Source of the DNA: Sphingobacteriia bacterium
Lineage (GTDB): Bacteria; Bacteroidota; Bacteroidia; Chitinophagales; Chitinophagaceae
Direction: 5' to 3'
Assembly: GCA_015999745.1 (NCBI GenBank)
Contig: JAECQP010000033.1
Coordinates: 1-40,113, forward strand
Length of the DNA stretch: 40,113 nt
Shown here: in pieces, positions 17,166-26,523 of the stretch
Numbering within the stretch: the first letter of the stretch is position 1
Layout: each line of letters opens with the position of its first letter
The notes under the pieces: generated by a model
Seen by the model: the letters and a program-made list of their open reading frames with translations, nothing else
What the model was told of the DNA's origin: nothing
Database searches by the model: none
Program-made: the position numbers and the translations under genes

Positions 17166-18215
17166 CTACCATTTCAATAATGCACTGGCCCAGGTAAAGC
17201 CGCTTCCGAACGCTGCAAGGCAAACAAGATCTCCTTCCCTGATTTTTCCTTCCTCCCATGCTTCACAAAGAGCGATAGGGATGGAAGCGGCAGTGGTATT
17301 GCCGTATTTCTGTATGTTGTTGTATACTTTATCGTCGGTTAACCTCAGTTTTTGTTGTACAAACTGACTGATGCGCAGATTGGCCTGGTGGGGAATCAGC
17401 ATATTAATATCGGTTGAACTGTATCCGCTTTTGCTGAGGGCTTCCATGATTACTTCAGGGAACTTCACTACTGCTTTTTTAAACACGGCAGGGCCATCCA
17501 TGAATGGATAAAGCTGCGCCTTATCAATCATTTGATGGCTCATGAACATATCGGAGATTTCCGCGTCATCAAAATCGGCATAATTTTTTGCACCCCAGTG
17601 ATTGGCATGAGAGCCGGGGTTGTACATGGCCAGCATTTCAGCGGACTCACCATCGCTATGCAGGTGTGTACTCAGGATACCCTGCCCCTCTTTATCGGCA
17701 GGTTGTAATACAACCGCTCCTGCGCCATCGCCAAAGATCACCGACACATTTCTTCCGCGTGTAGTGAAGTCTAAACCGAATGAATGCTTTTCGCTACCGA
17801 TCACCAGGATGTTTTTATACATACCTGTTTTGATGAACTGGTCTGCAACGCTCAATGCATACACAAATCCACTGCACTGGTTGCGTACATCCAATGCGCC
17901 GATTTCTTTCATTTTAAGTGCACGTTGAACCAACACGCCGCAGCCCGGAAAATAATAATCCGGCGAGAGGGTGGCAAATACAATAAAATCTATTTCTTCT
18001 GCAGTGGTTCCTGCACGTTCAATGGCAATTTTAGCCGCTTCCACAGCCATAGTGGTGGTGGTTTCCTCCGTTCTGTGCGCATACCTGCGTTCCTGAATAC
18101 CGGTTCTTTCCTGAATCCATTCATCGTTGGTATCCATGTATTTGATGAGATCGTTGTTGGTAACTACATTAGCGGGCACATATTTCCCAATTCCTGCAAT
18201 CTTACTCAGGGGCAT
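17166..18215 (-). CDS. 3-oxoacyl-[acyl-carrier-protein] synthase III family protein (FabH-like)
   Basis: The ATG at 18215 gives a 349-aa protein starting MPLSKIAGIGKYVP; the TTG two codons upstream is less likely. It is a thiolase-fold condensing enzyme. The Cys-His-Asn triad is C114 in NQCSGFVYA, H276 in LIPHQANLRI, and N306 in YGNTTAASIP. It condenses acyl-CoA with malonyl-ACP in initiation of fatty-acid synthesis. A ~20-residue insertion around NHWGAKNYADFDDAEI is longer than in E. coli FabH, as in many Bacteroidota paralogues, so it may be a paralogue rather than the sole FabH; no other fab genes are adjacent. The lipid kinase follows after 20 bp. Confidence 0.92.
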   Translation of the reverse strand: MPLSKIAGIGKYVPANVVTNNDLIKYMDTNDEWIQERTGIQERRYAHRTEETTTTMAVEAAKIAIERAGTTAEEIDFIVFATLSPDYYFPGCGVLVQRALKMKEIGALDVRNQCSGFVYALSVADQFIKTGMYKNILVIGSEKHSFGLDFTTRGRNVSVIFGDGAGAVVLQPADKEGQGILSTHLHSDGESAEMLAMYNPGSHANHWGAKNYADFDDAEISDMFMSHQMIDKAQLYPFMDGPAVFKKAVVKFPEVIMEALSKSGYSSTDINMLIPHQANLRISQFVQQKLRLTDDKVYNNIQKYGNTTAASIPIALCEAWEEGKIREGDLVCLAAFGSGFTWASALLKW

Positions 18216-18279
18216 AGTCAAGCAATTTTTTGATGGATGAAGGTAAGGAACTTTATCTTTTGAAAAGGTAAGCGGTTAT

Positions 18280-19290
18280 TCAGGGATTGATTTCTTTTAA
18301 TGAAAGAATTTCTTTAAGAAATATAGTTGTTTCTTTTTCTACAGAAATGATATCCCTGGATACAATGGGAGATGCAAGCACATGACTTCCCGCATTTGGT
18401 ATAGCATTCATTTTCTTTTTACCTGCAGGAGTGCTGATGGTATTAAACATTTCTTTCATTGCTGAAACTTTAACAACCGGATCCTGGTGTTGTTCATCTT
18501 TAAAATAATACAAAAGTAGTGTGGGCTGTTTGATTTTGCTGAACAAGGCCGGCTGCATGGCATTGTCTAACAAGGCCTGTAACTGAACAGCCGCCTCCAG
18601 TCTGTATACATGGTTCCAGTGCCGGTTATAGGCGGGGAAGTCTTTGTCTGTAACAATGTAATCGGATTTTTTAACCATGCGCGCAATCTGCAGGCCCCAG
18701 GGGTTATCCAGCAACCATGCATTGGGATCATTAATGGCAATATTGGGAGAATACAGGATCAATCCCCCTATTTCGGGATAGGCAGCCGCCAGTTGCAGCG
18801 CCAGCGTACCCCCGGTGGAAGTGCCCATCAAAAGAACGGTGTCACCCAGCTCTTTACCAATGGCATAGGCTTCCTTGGCAGATTCCCAAAGATTATCGGC
18901 GGTCATATTGATTAAAGCATCGGCGGTATCAATTCCATGCTGAGAGAGCCGGGACAGGTAAAGATTGCAACCAAAGCGGCGGGCAATTTCCCGGTGAACC
19001 GGATTGCCTTCTTCCTGGCTGGCACTGAATCCGTGCAGGTAAACAATTGCGTACGGGGTTTTCCTGCGCAGGGTGTCGTTGGCCCAGACAATCCTTGCCT
19101 GGTTATTAGGTTTGATGTGATGCGGGGACTCGAGTCCTGCAACATAATTCTCCAGGGCTGATGCACCGGAGGGCACATTTGGCAGGCTTGTATTGAACCC
19201 CGGTTTGTTGGGGTGAGGACCCAGCAGATAGATCGCCGCCAGAATGACTATCAGCGCAATCAATATTTTTATAAACCGCATATTATTCAT
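18280..19290 (-). CDS. membrane-anchored alpha/beta hydrolase
   Basis: A 336-aa protein with one N-terminal membrane helix (about 5-23) and an alpha/beta hydrolase domain outside the cytoplasm. YLHGFSASQEE (84-94) is the oxyanion segment; the nucleophile is S158 in MGTSTGGTLAL, and H303 in NAGSHVLASP is the likely catalytic His, with an Asp near 265-270. The domain resembles lysophospholipase/monoacylglycerol lipase-like hydrolases, but the substrate is unknown. It precedes the FabH-type gene by 64 bp on the same strand, suggesting a small lipid-related unit with the kinase behind it. Divergent from typA. Confidence 0.88.
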   Translation of the reverse strand: MNNMRFIKILIALIVILAAIYLLGPHPNKPGFNTSLPNVPSGASALENYVAGLESPHHIKPNNQARIVWANDTLRRKTPYAIVYLHGFSASQEEGNPVHREIARRFGCNLYLSRLSQHGIDTADALINMTADNLWESAKEAYAIGKELGDTVLLMGTSTGGTLALQLAAAYPEIGGLILYSPNIAINDPNAWLLDNPWGLQIARMVKKSDYIVTDKDFPAYNRHWNHVYRLEAAVQLQALLDNAMQPALFSKIKQPTLLLYYFKDEQHQDPVVKVSAMKEMFNTISTPAGKKKMNAIPNAGSHVLASPIVSRDIISVEKETTIFLKEILSLKEINP

Positions 19291-19382
19291 TTTTAAATTA
19301 CAATAACAGAACAGCGTCGCTTCCGGCCATCAGACCAGGCTGTAAAATACAGCTATATATAACAGAATATTGACGCTGTTTT

Positions 19383-19413
19383 CTTGTTGCCCGGTTGTAA
19401 TAACGTACCTTCG
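19383..19413 (+). promoter_or_regulatory. typA promoter
   Basis: CTTG at 19383-19386 as a -33 element, a 19-bp spacer, and TACCTTCG at 19406-19413 as a -7 element (TAnnTTTG with one mismatch). Transcription would start near 19418, leaving a 55-nt leader before the typA ATG. Confidence 0.5.
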
Positions 19414-19472
19414 CCGCTCAAATAAACAGTATTATTTACATAAGTGACTGATACTGAGACAAATACAAAATA

Positions 19473-21287
19473 ATGGAAATAAGAAACATTGCCATCATCG
19501 CACACGTTGACCATGGCAAAACAACTTTGGTAGACCGGATTCTGGGAGCAACCAAAGTATTTAGAGACAATCAGGATGCAGGTGAGTTGATTATGGATAG
19601 CAACGATCTTGAAAAAGAACGCGGTATTACCATCTTCAGCAAGAATGCTGCAGTTACCTACAAAGATGTTAAGATAAATGTGATAGATACACCGGGTCAC
19701 AGTGATTTTGGCGGTGAGGTTGAGCGCGTATTGAAAATGGCAGACGGGGTAGTTCTGTTGGTGGATGCATTTGAAGGCCCGATGCCACAAACCCGTTTCG
19801 TGCTGCAAAAAGCATTGCAACTGAACCTGCATCCGATCGTGTTGATCAATAAAGTGGATAAGCCTAACTGCAGGCCCGACGAAGTACATGATGCAGTATT
19901 TGAGTTATTCTTCAACCTGGATGCAACGGAAGAGCAGCTGAACTTTCCTACTTTCTACGGAAGTGGTAAGAATGGTTGGTTCAACGACAGCTTAACGCCA
20001 ACAGAAGATATCTTTCCGTTGATGGATGGTATCCTGAAATATGTACCGGCTCCAAAAGTAAATGAAGGAACGCTGCAGTTGCAGATTACCTCGCTGGATT
20101 ATTCCTCCTTCCTCGGAAGAATTGCCATTGGTAAGGTAACAAGAGGATCAATCAAAGAAAACCAGCAGATAGCGTTGGTACAGGCAGACGGAAGTATTAA
20201 GAAATGCCGGGTGAAGGAACTGTATGTGTTTGAAGGAATGGGTAAGCGCAAGGTGGCAGAAGTACTTTCAGGCGATCTTTGTGCAGTAGTGGGCCTGGAA
20301 GATTTTAATATCGGAGACACCATTGCAGATATGGAGAATCCGGAAGGATTGCCGATCATCAGCGTGGATGAGCCAACCATGAGCATGACGTTTAGTATTA
20401 ACAACTCACCTTTTTTTGGTAAGGATGGTAAGTTTGTTACCTCACGTCACCTGCGCGACCGTTTGATGAAGGAAACGGAGAAAAACCTGGCATTGCGTGT
20501 GGAGGATACAGACAGTGCAGATAGTTTCCTGGTATATGGTCGCGGTATTCTTCACCTGGGTGTATTGGTTGAAACCATGCGCAGAGAAGGATATGAACTG
20601 ACTGTGGGTAATCCGCAGGTACTGGTGAAAACCATTGACGGCAAAAAGCATGAACCATATGAGAACCTGGTAGTAGATGTACCGGCCGATTTCAGCGGAA
20701 AGGTGATTGACCTGGTTACGCAGCGGAAAGGTGAAATGCAGATTATGGAAAGCAAGGGTGAAATGCAGCACCTGGAATTTGAAATTCCTTCAAGGGGGTT
20801 GATCGGGTTGCGTTCACAAATGCTGACCAACACTGCAGGTGAGGCTGTAATGGCACACCGTTTTATTGAATACAAACCATGGAAAGGACCGATCCCCGGA
20901 AGAAATAACGGAGTATTGATTTCTAAATTCCAGGGAACCACTACAGCGTATTCCATCGATAAACTGCAGGATAGAGGAAGTTTCTTTATTGAGCCGGGAG
21001 AAGAAGTGTATGTAGGACAGATCATTGCCGAGCATATTAAACCGGGAGATCTGAACGTAAATGCAGTGGAGGCCAAGAAACTGACCAACCACCGTGCAAG
21101 CGGAAGCGACGACAGTGTTCGTATCACACCAAAACTGCAGTTCACACTCGAAGAATGTATGGAATATATTCAGCAGGACGAGTGCATTGAAGTAACGCCT
21201 AAGAATATCCGTATGCGTAAAACGATACTGGATGAGGAAGACCGTAAAAAAGCTTCCCGCAGTATGAAATCAGAAGCAGTAGGATAG
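19473..21287 (+). CDS. typA: ribosome-associated translational GTPase TypA/BipA
   Basis: A 604-aa translational GTPase that acts on the ribosome and in 50S subunit assembly under stress. G1 AHVDHGKTT (10-18), switch I KERGITIFSKN, G3 DTPGHSDFGGEVERVL, and G4 NKVD are intact. Domain II follows (LGRIAIGKVTRG), then the EF-G-like domains III and V, with the TypA-specific C-terminal part beginning near PRGLIGLRSQMLTNTAGEAVM and the KxxTNHRAS segment. Length is standard. It is monocistronic and closed by a terminator. Confidence 0.97.
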   Translation: MEIRNIAIIAHVDHGKTTLVDRILGATKVFRDNQDAGELIMDSNDLEKERGITIFSKNAAVTYKDVKINVIDTPGHSDFGGEVERVLKMADGVVLLVDAFEGPMPQTRFVLQKALQLNLHPIVLINKVDKPNCRPDEVHDAVFELFFNLDATEEQLNFPTFYGSGKNGWFNDSLTPTEDIFPLMDGILKYVPAPKVNEGTLQLQITSLDYSSFLGRIAIGKVTRGSIKENQQIALVQADGSIKKCRVKELYVFEGMGKRKVAEVLSGDLCAVVGLEDFNIGDTIADMENPEGLPIISVDEPTMSMTFSINNSPFFGKDGKFVTSRHLRDRLMKETEKNLALRVEDTDSADSFLVYGRGILHLGVLVETMRREGYELTVGNPQVLVKTIDGKKHEPYENLVVDVPADFSGKVIDLVTQRKGEMQIMESKGEMQHLEFEIPSRGLIGLRSQMLTNTAGEAVMAHRFIEYKPWKGPIPGRNNGVLISKFQGTTTAYSIDKLQDRGSFFIEPGEEVYVGQIIAEHIKPGDLNVNAVEAKKLTNHRASGSDDSVRITPKLQFTLEECMEYIQQDECIEVTPKNIRMRKTILDEEDRKKASRSMKSEAVG

Positions 21288-21307
21288 TTTCCATAAACTG
21301 ATCATTA

Positions 21308-21347
21308 AAAAGCCCCGTTGATTTTTATCATACGGGGCTTTTATTTT
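21308..21347. terminator. bidirectional terminator behind typA
   Basis: AAAAGCCCCGT (21308-21318) pairs with ACGGGGCTTTT (21332-21342) across a 13-nt loop and is followed by ATTTT. The A/T flanks serve both typA (plus) and the converging secreted-protein gene (minus). Confidence 0.88.
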
Positions 21348-21368
21348 GTCAACTGTAATTAAGGTGTA

Positions 21369-21791
21369 TTACTTTTTACGGATCACGTCGATATTCTCAG
21401 TAATGCCTACCTGGAGGTTTACTTTAAATTTTTCTGTTTCACCGGATTTAGCATCACGAATGGTGAAGTTCAGTTTGTTGATTTCGTCTTTGGAAACTTT
21501 GAATGTTTTGCTGAATACTTCGTCCTGGAAAGTTTGGAAGTACAGTACATTACCCAGTTCATCGGTGATCATCAGGTTAAATGCATTCGCCTCGGGGTTG
21601 TTGTAAACAACCTGGAAGGCCATAAAATCATTATCAGTCCCTTTGAAAGTGATAGCTGCCCTGTTTTTAGCAGGTTCAGCATTGTAATGAACAGGAGATA
21701 CTGCTGCGTTTGCAGACAGGAACATCATTGCGGCAACCAGGTTTCCTGCAAAGAATTTTTTAGCGATAGAAGTTAACATTTGCTTTTTCAT
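21369..21791 (-). CDS. small secreted protein of unknown function
   Basis: The ATG at 21791 gives a 140-aa product with a signal peptide (MKKQMLTSIAKKFFAGN.. ending near SANA); the longer frame from 21839 puts 16 residues ahead of it. The mature ~110 residues look like a single beta-sandwich: ITFKGTDNDFMAFQVVYNNPEANAFNLMITDELGNVLY followed by alternating hydrophobic strands. This resembles the beta-sandwich or sorting-type modules common in Bacteroidota secreted proteins, but I cannot name the family. It is convergent with typA and separated from obgE by 187 bp. Confidence 0.82.
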   Translation of the reverse strand: MKKQMLTSIAKKFFAGNLVAAMMFLSANAAVSPVHYNAEPAKNRAAITFKGTDNDFMAFQVVYNNPEANAFNLMITDELGNVLYFQTFQDEVFSKTFKVSKDEINKLNFTIRDAKSGETEKFKVNLQVGITENIDVIRKK

Positions 21792-21885
21792 GGTTAATTC
21801 AGTTTTTAGGTGTAAAAATTTTCCTCCAATGGCAAGCAAATGGTACGCGGAAAGCGTAACCCGAAAGGGTAGCGGCTGCTACATA

Positions 21886-21900
21886 GTGTATACTATACAC
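21886..21900. repeat. odd palindrome upstream of the small secreted protein gene
   Basis: GTGTATACTATACAC: perfect 7-bp arms around a single C. It lies about 95 bp upstream of the secreted-protein start and behind obgE. It could be a regulator site or chance AT-rich symmetry. Confidence 0.35.
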
Positions 21901-21978
21901 ATTAATACGGGAATGAGTAAAAGGTAACCCGGCCTTACCCAAAAACTTTCTAATTAATTGAAAATCAGTAAAATAAAT

Positions 21979-22983
21979 CTATGAAACAGGCTTGTTCAAA
22001 GTTTCCCAAAGCAGGTCTTTCAGTTCGGTCAGCCCCTTATTGGTAACAGAAGAGATGAATATATGCGGAATACCTGCCGGCAGTTCTTTACTGATGGCTT
22101 CCTTCAATTCATTGTCGAGCATATCGCTTTTACTGATGGCAATGATAAAATCCTTCTGTAATAATTCTTCGTTGTAAGATTTCAGTTCGTTCCGGAGAAT
22201 GTCAAATTCCTTTTTATGATCGGAGCTGTCTGCAGGAATTAAGAACAGGAGAACGGAATTTCGCTCAATATGTCTTAAGAACCGGTGCCCCAATCCTTTG
22301 CCTTCGGCGGCTCCTTCAATAATACCTGGTAAATCTGCAATGCAGAATGATTTCTGGTCTCTGTATTCCACCATGCCCAACTGGGGCGTCAGTGTGGTGA
22401 ATGCATAATTGGCAATCTTTGGTTTGGCTGCAGTAATTACCGACAAGAGCGTGGATTTTCCTGCATTGGGGAATCCTACCAAACCCACATCAGCCAATAC
22501 TTTCAGCTCAAGGTTCTTCCATCCTTCGGTACCCGGTTCTCCGGGTTGTGCATGCTCCGGGGCCTGGTTGGTAGGGGTGGCAAAGTGCGCATTACCCAAA
22601 CCGCCTCTTCCGCCGCGCATCCAGATAATCTCCTGCCCATCGGCCAAAATCTCTGCCTCCTTCTGCCCGGTTTCTTCATCACGGGCAATGGTTCCCAGGG
22701 GAACTTCAATAATAATATCATTTCCGTCGCGGCCGGTACAATTGTCCTTGCTTCCGTTTTCGCCATGTTCGGCCAATACATTTTTAAAATAGCGGAGGTG
22801 CAGCAAGGTCCACAAATTACTGTTGCCGCGCAGAATGATATGCCCGCCTCTTCCGCCATCACCCCCATCGGGGCCTCCCATAGCAGTCAGTTTATTGCGC
22901 ATAAAATGCTTTACACCTGCACCACCGTGACCACTGCGGGCAAAAATCCGGATATAATCGATAAAATTATTGCGTTCTGACAC
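21979..22983 (-). CDS. obgE: GTPase ObgE/CgtA
   Basis: A 334-aa essential Obg-family GTPase involved in 50S ribosome assembly and stress control. The glycine-rich Obg fold at the N-terminus is plain: [14 protein letters not shown] and [15 protein letters not shown]. The G domain has G1 GFPNAGKST (170-178), switch [11 protein letters not shown]3 DLPGIIEGA, and G4 as ISKSDM. The variable C-terminal OCT domain is absent, as in many Bacteroidota. It follows the paa operon by 84 bp on the same strand without a visible terminator, so some read-through is possible. Confidence 0.97.
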   Translation of the reverse strand: MSERNNFIDYIRIFARSGHGGAGVKHFMRNKLTAMGGPDGGDGGRGGHIILRGNSNLWTLLHLRYFKNVLAEHGENGSKDNCTGRDGNDIIIEVPLGTIARDEETGQKEAEILADGQEIIWMRGGRGGLGNAHFATPTNQAPEHAQPGEPGTEGWKNLELKVLADVGLVGFPNAGKSTLLSVITAAKPKIANYAFTTLTPQLGMVEYRDQKSFCIADLPGIIEGAAEGKGLGHRFLRHIERNSVLLFLIPADSSDHKKEFDILRNELKSYNEELLQKDFIIAISKSDMLDNELKEAISKELPAGIPHIFISSVTNKGLTELKDLLWETLNKPVS

Positions 22984-23067
22984 TGCTCTTGTTTAAATAA
23001 ACCGGATACGGGCGCCAGTAAGAGACGCTGCTCCGGAATGCTGCGAAGATAGGGTATTGTAGTTAGT

Positions 23068-23661
23068 CTATTTTTTCAACTCGTTCCAGGTTTGGTACAA
23101 TATTTCCTGCGGAGGCCTGTTGGCCGGCATTTCTCTCAGTGGCTCCGTTTCCTGCCAGTGCAGTTTCATATCAGCAGGGAGCGACTGGTATAACTGTGTA
23201 CCCTTTGATTTCCATTGAATCATTTCCTCGCTCACTTCCTTGATTTTTTTAGCAGGGTTACCTGCAATCAACGATCTCACCTCAAAAGTTTCACCTGCTT
23301 TAAGAAAACTCATGGCGCCCACAATGCACTCATCGCCCAATACTACATTGTCCATGATAACCGTATTCATGCCTACCAGGCAGTTACGGCCAATGGTAGC
23401 TCCGTGAATGACGGCGCCATGGCCAATATGTGCAGCTTCTTTCAGTAAAACAGTAGTACCGGGAAACATATGCAGGGTACAATTCTCCTGTACATTGCAT
23501 CCATCTTCTATCACAATGGCTCCCCAGTCTCCGCGTAAAGCGGCGCCCGGGCCTATGTAAACATTTTTACCAATGATCACGTTGCCGGTTACTGCTGCCT
23601 GCGGGTGTACGAAAGCAGTTTCATGTATTACCGGTACAAAACCTTTGAATGAATAGATCAT
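23068..23661 (-). CDS. paaY: PaaY-like hexapeptide-repeat thioesterase
   Basis: A 197-aa left-handed beta-helix protein of the gamma-carbonic-anhydrase-like family. Hexapeptide turns run from HPQAAVTGNVIIGKNVYIGPGAALRGDWG onward. Potential metal-binding His residues are in TLHMFPG, HIGHG and VIHGATIG. The PaaY branch is supported by CNVQENCTLHMFPG and by its length of about 196 aa. PaaY hydrolyses dead-end CoA thioesters formed in phenylacetate breakdown. Its ATG overlaps the paaI stop (ATGA, 4 bp), making it the last gene of the paa operon. Confidence 0.92.
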   Translation of the reverse strand: MIYSFKGFVPVIHETAFVHPQAAVTGNVIIGKNVYIGPGAALRGDWGAIVIEDGCNVQENCTLHMFPGTTVLLKEAAHIGHGAVIHGATIGRNCLVGMNTVIMDNVVLGDECIVGAMSFLKAGETFEVRSLIAGNPAKKIKEVSEEMIQWKSKGTQLYQSLPADMKLHWQETEPLREMPANRPPQEILYQTWNELKK

Positions 23662-24077
23662 ACGGATTCTTTTATGACGGGTTTGCCGGTTCTGAAACAG
23701 GTGCCTTTGAAAATGGCTACTGTATGTCCATGCTGGTTGCTTATGGTTACCTGGTAAAGGCCGGTGCTTCTGCCATTGTGGATCTCTGTTGCCTCCGCTA
23801 CAATAATATCCCCCGGAAAAACCGGCTTGAGATAGTTGATGGAATTATCCAATGCTACCGACAAGTTGTTTCTTCCGTTGCAGGCAAAAGCAAATGCGCT
23901 GTCTGCCAGTGAAAAAGCGATGCCGCCGTGTACAATGCCAAGCCCGTTCATCATTTCGGGCCTTACGGTCATTTGTATTTTACTGTACCCTTCTTTTAAT
24001 TCAATCACGCCGATGCCTAACCAGTTGGAGAAGGCATCGGTTTTCATAATATGGTCAATGACCAGTTGTGGTGTCAT
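23658..24077 (-). CDS. paaI: PaaI-like hotdog-fold acyl-CoA thioesterase
   Basis: The ATG at 24077 lies 10 bp behind the paaG stop and gives a 139-aa product; the longer frame from 24122 would overlap paaG. The hotdog core MMNGLGIVHGGIAFSLADSAFAFACN carries N44, the HGG turn (50-52) and D59, which correspond to the catalytic PaaI pattern. PaaI hydrolyses hydroxyphenylacetyl-CoA-type intermediates, rescuing CoA when the pathway stalls. Overlapping paaY behind it shows translational coupling of the two thioesterases. Confidence 0.92.
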   Translation of the reverse strand: MTPQLVIDHIMKTDAFSNWLGIGVIELKEGYSKIQMTVRPEMMNGLGIVHGGIAFSLADSAFAFACNGRNNLSVALDNSINYLKPVFPGDIIVAEATEIHNGRSTGLYQVTISNQHGHTVAIFKGTCFRTGKPVIKESV

Positions 24078-24087
24078 ATTGCTTCTT

Positions 24088-24864
24088 TTATTTTCCTGAA
24101 TAAACCGGCGCTCTTTTTTCAAGAAATGCCTGAACGCCTTCTTTGAAATCTGCTGTGGCGGCTGCCTTTTGCTGGTATTCGTCTTCCAGTTGCAGTTGTG
24201 CAGGCAGATCGTTGACTACTGTTTGATTGAGCGCATGTTTAAGATAGCCCAGCGCCTGTGTTGGCATCTGCGATAAGGTAAGTGCCAGCTTTTTGCTTTC
24301 TTCTTCAAATAGGGCATCATCAAATACTTTATACAACATGCCCATTTGCAGTGCATCGGCAGCGCTCACTTTATCGCCCAGCATCATTAAAGCGCTGGCC
24401 CGCTGGAACCCAATGAGCCTTGGTAAACTGAACGTGCCGCCGCTGTCGGGTATCAAACCGATTTTAGAGAAAGCCTGTATGAAAGAAGCAGACGCCGAAC
24501 TCACCACCACATCGCAGGCAAGGGCAATATTGGCGCCGGCACCCGCCGCCACGCCATTCACGGCGGCAACAATGGGCTTGGGGATGGAACGCAGCCTGGT
24601 TACAATGGGATTGTAATGTTCACTCAGGATTTTCTGCATGCCCGGTCCGTTGGGGTCTACCACTTCGGCCAGGTCCTGCCCGGCGCAAAAGCCTTTTCCG
24701 GCGCCGGTGATATAAATGCAGCGGATCGCTTCACTGGCTGCGCATTCATCCAGTTTTTCCTGCAACAGCAATGCCATTTCCCGGTTGAATGAATTCAGCT
24801 TATCGGGCCTGTTTAATGTGATAAAGGCAATATTGTTTTCGATAATTAATTCTATAGAAGCCAT
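24088..24864 (-). CDS. paaG: enoyl-CoA hydratase/isomerase, PaaG-like
   Basis: The ATG at 24864 gives 258 aa starting MASIELIIENNIAFITLNRP; the longer frame to 25056 runs into paaD. This is a crotonase: oxyanion segments FCAGQDL (59-65) and NGVAAGAGANIALACD (103-118), and LIPDSGG with an acidic residue at D140. In the paa pathway it converts the ring 1,2-epoxide to the oxepin-CoA. Position directly behind paaABCDE supports paaG over paaF, although these two crotonases are hard to separate by sequence alone. Confidence 0.88.
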   Translation of the reverse strand: MASIELIIENNIAFITLNRPDKLNSFNREMALLLQEKLDECAASEAIRCIYITGAGKGFCAGQDLAEVVDPNGPGMQKILSEHYNPIVTRLRSIPKPIVAAVNGVAAGAGANIALACDVVVSSASASFIQAFSKIGLIPDSGGTFSLPRLIGFQRASALMMLGDKVSAADALQMGMLYKVFDDALFEEESKKLALTLSQMPTQALGYLKHALNQTVVNDLPAQLQLEDEYQQKAAATADFKEGVQAFLEKRAPVYSGK

Positions 24865-24877
24865 ATCGGGTGGTTGT

Positions 24878-25363
24878 TTAATGACATTTAAAATAATCAA
24901 AGGGTTCCTTACAATCCAGGCATTTAAACAATGCCTTACAGGCAGTACTGCCAAATTGTGAAACCAATACAGTATTGGTGGAATTGCATTGTGGGCAAGG
25001 CACTTTAAGGTCTTCCAGCCAAACGGAATCAATGGCTTTCCCGATTGGCGGCGCAATTCCGTACGCTTTTAATTTTTGTTTCCCCTCCTCACTGATCCAA
25101 TCGGTGGTCCAGGCGGGAGATAATTCCTGCACAATCTTCACCGAGGGGAAACCCGCAGCCAGTAAGGCCATCCTGATCTGTGTGCTGATTACGTCCATCG
25201 CGGGGCACCCGGTATAGGTCGGCGTAATATGGACCACTACTTCATCCGCAGAACGGCTCAGTTTTCTGATAATGCCCATATCTACAACAGACAGTACGGG
25301 AATCTCCGGATCATACACAGATTGCAATATATTCCGGATATCGTTATCGGGTGATTGATGCAT
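24878..25363 (-). CDS. paaD: 1,2-phenylacetyl-CoA epoxidase subunit PaaD (MIP18/DUF59 family)
   Basis: A 161-aa protein. The N-terminal DUF59 domain has SVYDPEIPVLSVVDMGIIR and TPTYTGCPAMDVI, the conserved Cys typical of Fe-S assembly proteins. The C-terminal extension has two Cys pairs, CPQC and CLDC, forming a probable zinc or Fe-S site seen in PaaD. It is thought to help mature the epoxidase or its reductase. It sits 3 bp behind paaC and 13 bp before paaG. Confidence 0.94.
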   Translation of the reverse strand: MHQSPDNDIRNILQSVYDPEIPVLSVVDMGIIRKLSRSADEVVVHITPTYTGCPAMDVISTQIRMALLAAGFPSVKIVQELSPAWTTDWISEEGKQKLKAYGIAPPIGKAIDSVWLEDLKVPCPQCNSTNTVLVSQFGSTACKALFKCLDCKEPFDYFKCH

Positions 25364-25366
25364 AGG

Positions 25367-26107
25367 TTACCATTGACTGCCGGGGTAGGCTCTTTGTAAG
25401 AACTGCATTTCTGCTAAAATAAATCCGAGGTGTTCGGTATGATTTCCGGAGGTGCCTCCCTGGTGCATCCAGGTCTTTTCCGGAATAACAAGACCCGCTT
25501 CTTCAAATACCAATTGTACTTTTTGCAGCCATTGTTGTTGCAGCTCGCTCTCCTGTAAAAACAATTCGCCGGTATAGGCCCATAAATGATCAACCGCATG
25601 CCTGATGCGCCGGTTGCTTTCTTCCGTGCCATCACCCAGGCGGATCACCCAGTCGGCGCTCCACTTTACATGATAGGTTACTTCTTTTAATGCTTTTTCT
25701 GCAATCGCGTTCACGGACAGATCGCCACTATCTTTCAGCTGCGTGTACAGGAAATACTGGTAGGCGCTGAACAGGAAAATCCGAAGGGTTGTTACAGCCC
25801 AGTCTCCATTGGGAAGTTCAGTAATCAGGTGGTTCCTGAATTCCCGCTGATCCCGCAGATAAGCCAGGCTGTCTTCTGTGGCAGGAAGCACAAATCCGGT
25901 AAGCATTTCCGGGTCTTCATTGATCAGTGTTGCAGCAGCCTGGTAAAAATTCCTGGCCTGTCCTATATAGTCGAGGGCAATATTGGAGATAGCAATATCC
26001 TGTTCCAGTACCGGGCCATGTCCGCACCATTCGCTGCACCGGTGTCCGATGATCAGGGCATTGTCTGCAAGATTCAGCAGCTGATTGAATTGTTGCGTTT
26101 TGTTCAT
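25367..26107 (-). CDS. paaC: 1,2-phenylacetyl-CoA epoxidase subunit PaaC
   Basis: A 246-aa ferritin-like structural subunit that pairs with PaaA. The conserved opening DNALIIGHRCSEWCGHGPVLEQDIAISNIALDYIGQAR is diagnostic, as are the ALKEVTYHVKWSADWVIRLGDGTEES segment and the closing GGTSGNHTEHLGFILAEMQFLQRAYPG. It follows paaB by 2 bp and precedes paaD by 3 bp, so the stoichiometric subunits are likely translationally coupled. Confidence 0.96.
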   Translation of the reverse strand: MNKTQQFNQLLNLADNALIIGHRCSEWCGHGPVLEQDIAISNIALDYIGQARNFYQAAATLINEDPEMLTGFVLPATEDSLAYLRDQREFRNHLITELPNGDWAVTTLRIFLFSAYQYFLYTQLKDSGDLSVNAIAEKALKEVTYHVKWSADWVIRLGDGTEESNRRIRHAVDHLWAYTGELFLQESELQQQWLQKVQLVFEEAGLVIPEKTWMHQGGTSGNHTEHLGFILAEMQFLQRAYPGSQW

Positions 26108-26109
26108 GG

Positions 26110-26478
26110 TTACATGTATTTCACCTCATCCGGCAGATCATAAAATGTGGGGTGCCGGTATACCTTATCATTTGCGGGATCGTATAATGCACCCGCTTCA
26201 TCGGGGTTGCTTGCATGAATGTATTTGCTCTCCACCGCCCAGATACTTACACCTTCCATTCTCCTGGTGTATACATCCCTTGCGTTTTCAATGGCCATGG
26301 CTGCATCTGCAGCGTGCAGGCTGCCTACATGCTTGTGGTCCAGGCCCTGCTTACTGCGGATAAATATTTCCCAGAGCGGCCATTCTTCTTTTGCACTTCC
26401 TTTAGCAGAAATATCTGCAGCGCCGTTTTTGGCTTCGCCATAGTCGCCGTAGTAATATTTATTGGTGTGGAAACTCAT
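26110..26478 (-). CDS. paaB: 1,2-phenylacetyl-CoA epoxidase subunit PaaB
   Basis: A 122-aa small subunit of the PaaABC(D)E multicomponent epoxidase. WPLWEIFIRSKQGLDHKHVGSLHAADAAMAIENARDVYTRR is the recognisable PaaB core. The N-terminus (about 1-28) carries a Bacteroidota-style extension before the core. It lies between paaA (45 bp) and paaC (2 bp). Confidence 0.95.
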   Translation of the reverse strand: MSFHTNKYYYGDYGEAKNGAADISAKGSAKEEWPLWEIFIRSKQGLDHKHVGSLHAADAAMAIENARDVYTRRMEGVSIWAVESKYIHASNPDEAGALYDPANDKVYRHPTFYDLPDEVKYM

Positions 26479-26523
26479 ATAATCCGTTTAAAGATGATCA
26501 ATATTTGTTGGGTGGCAGGCCAC

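Noticed and set aside
24865..25056. 64-codon N-terminal extension of paaG
   Set aside because: It overlaps paaD, which has intact domains in another frame, and crotonases start at the MASIEL-type ATG.
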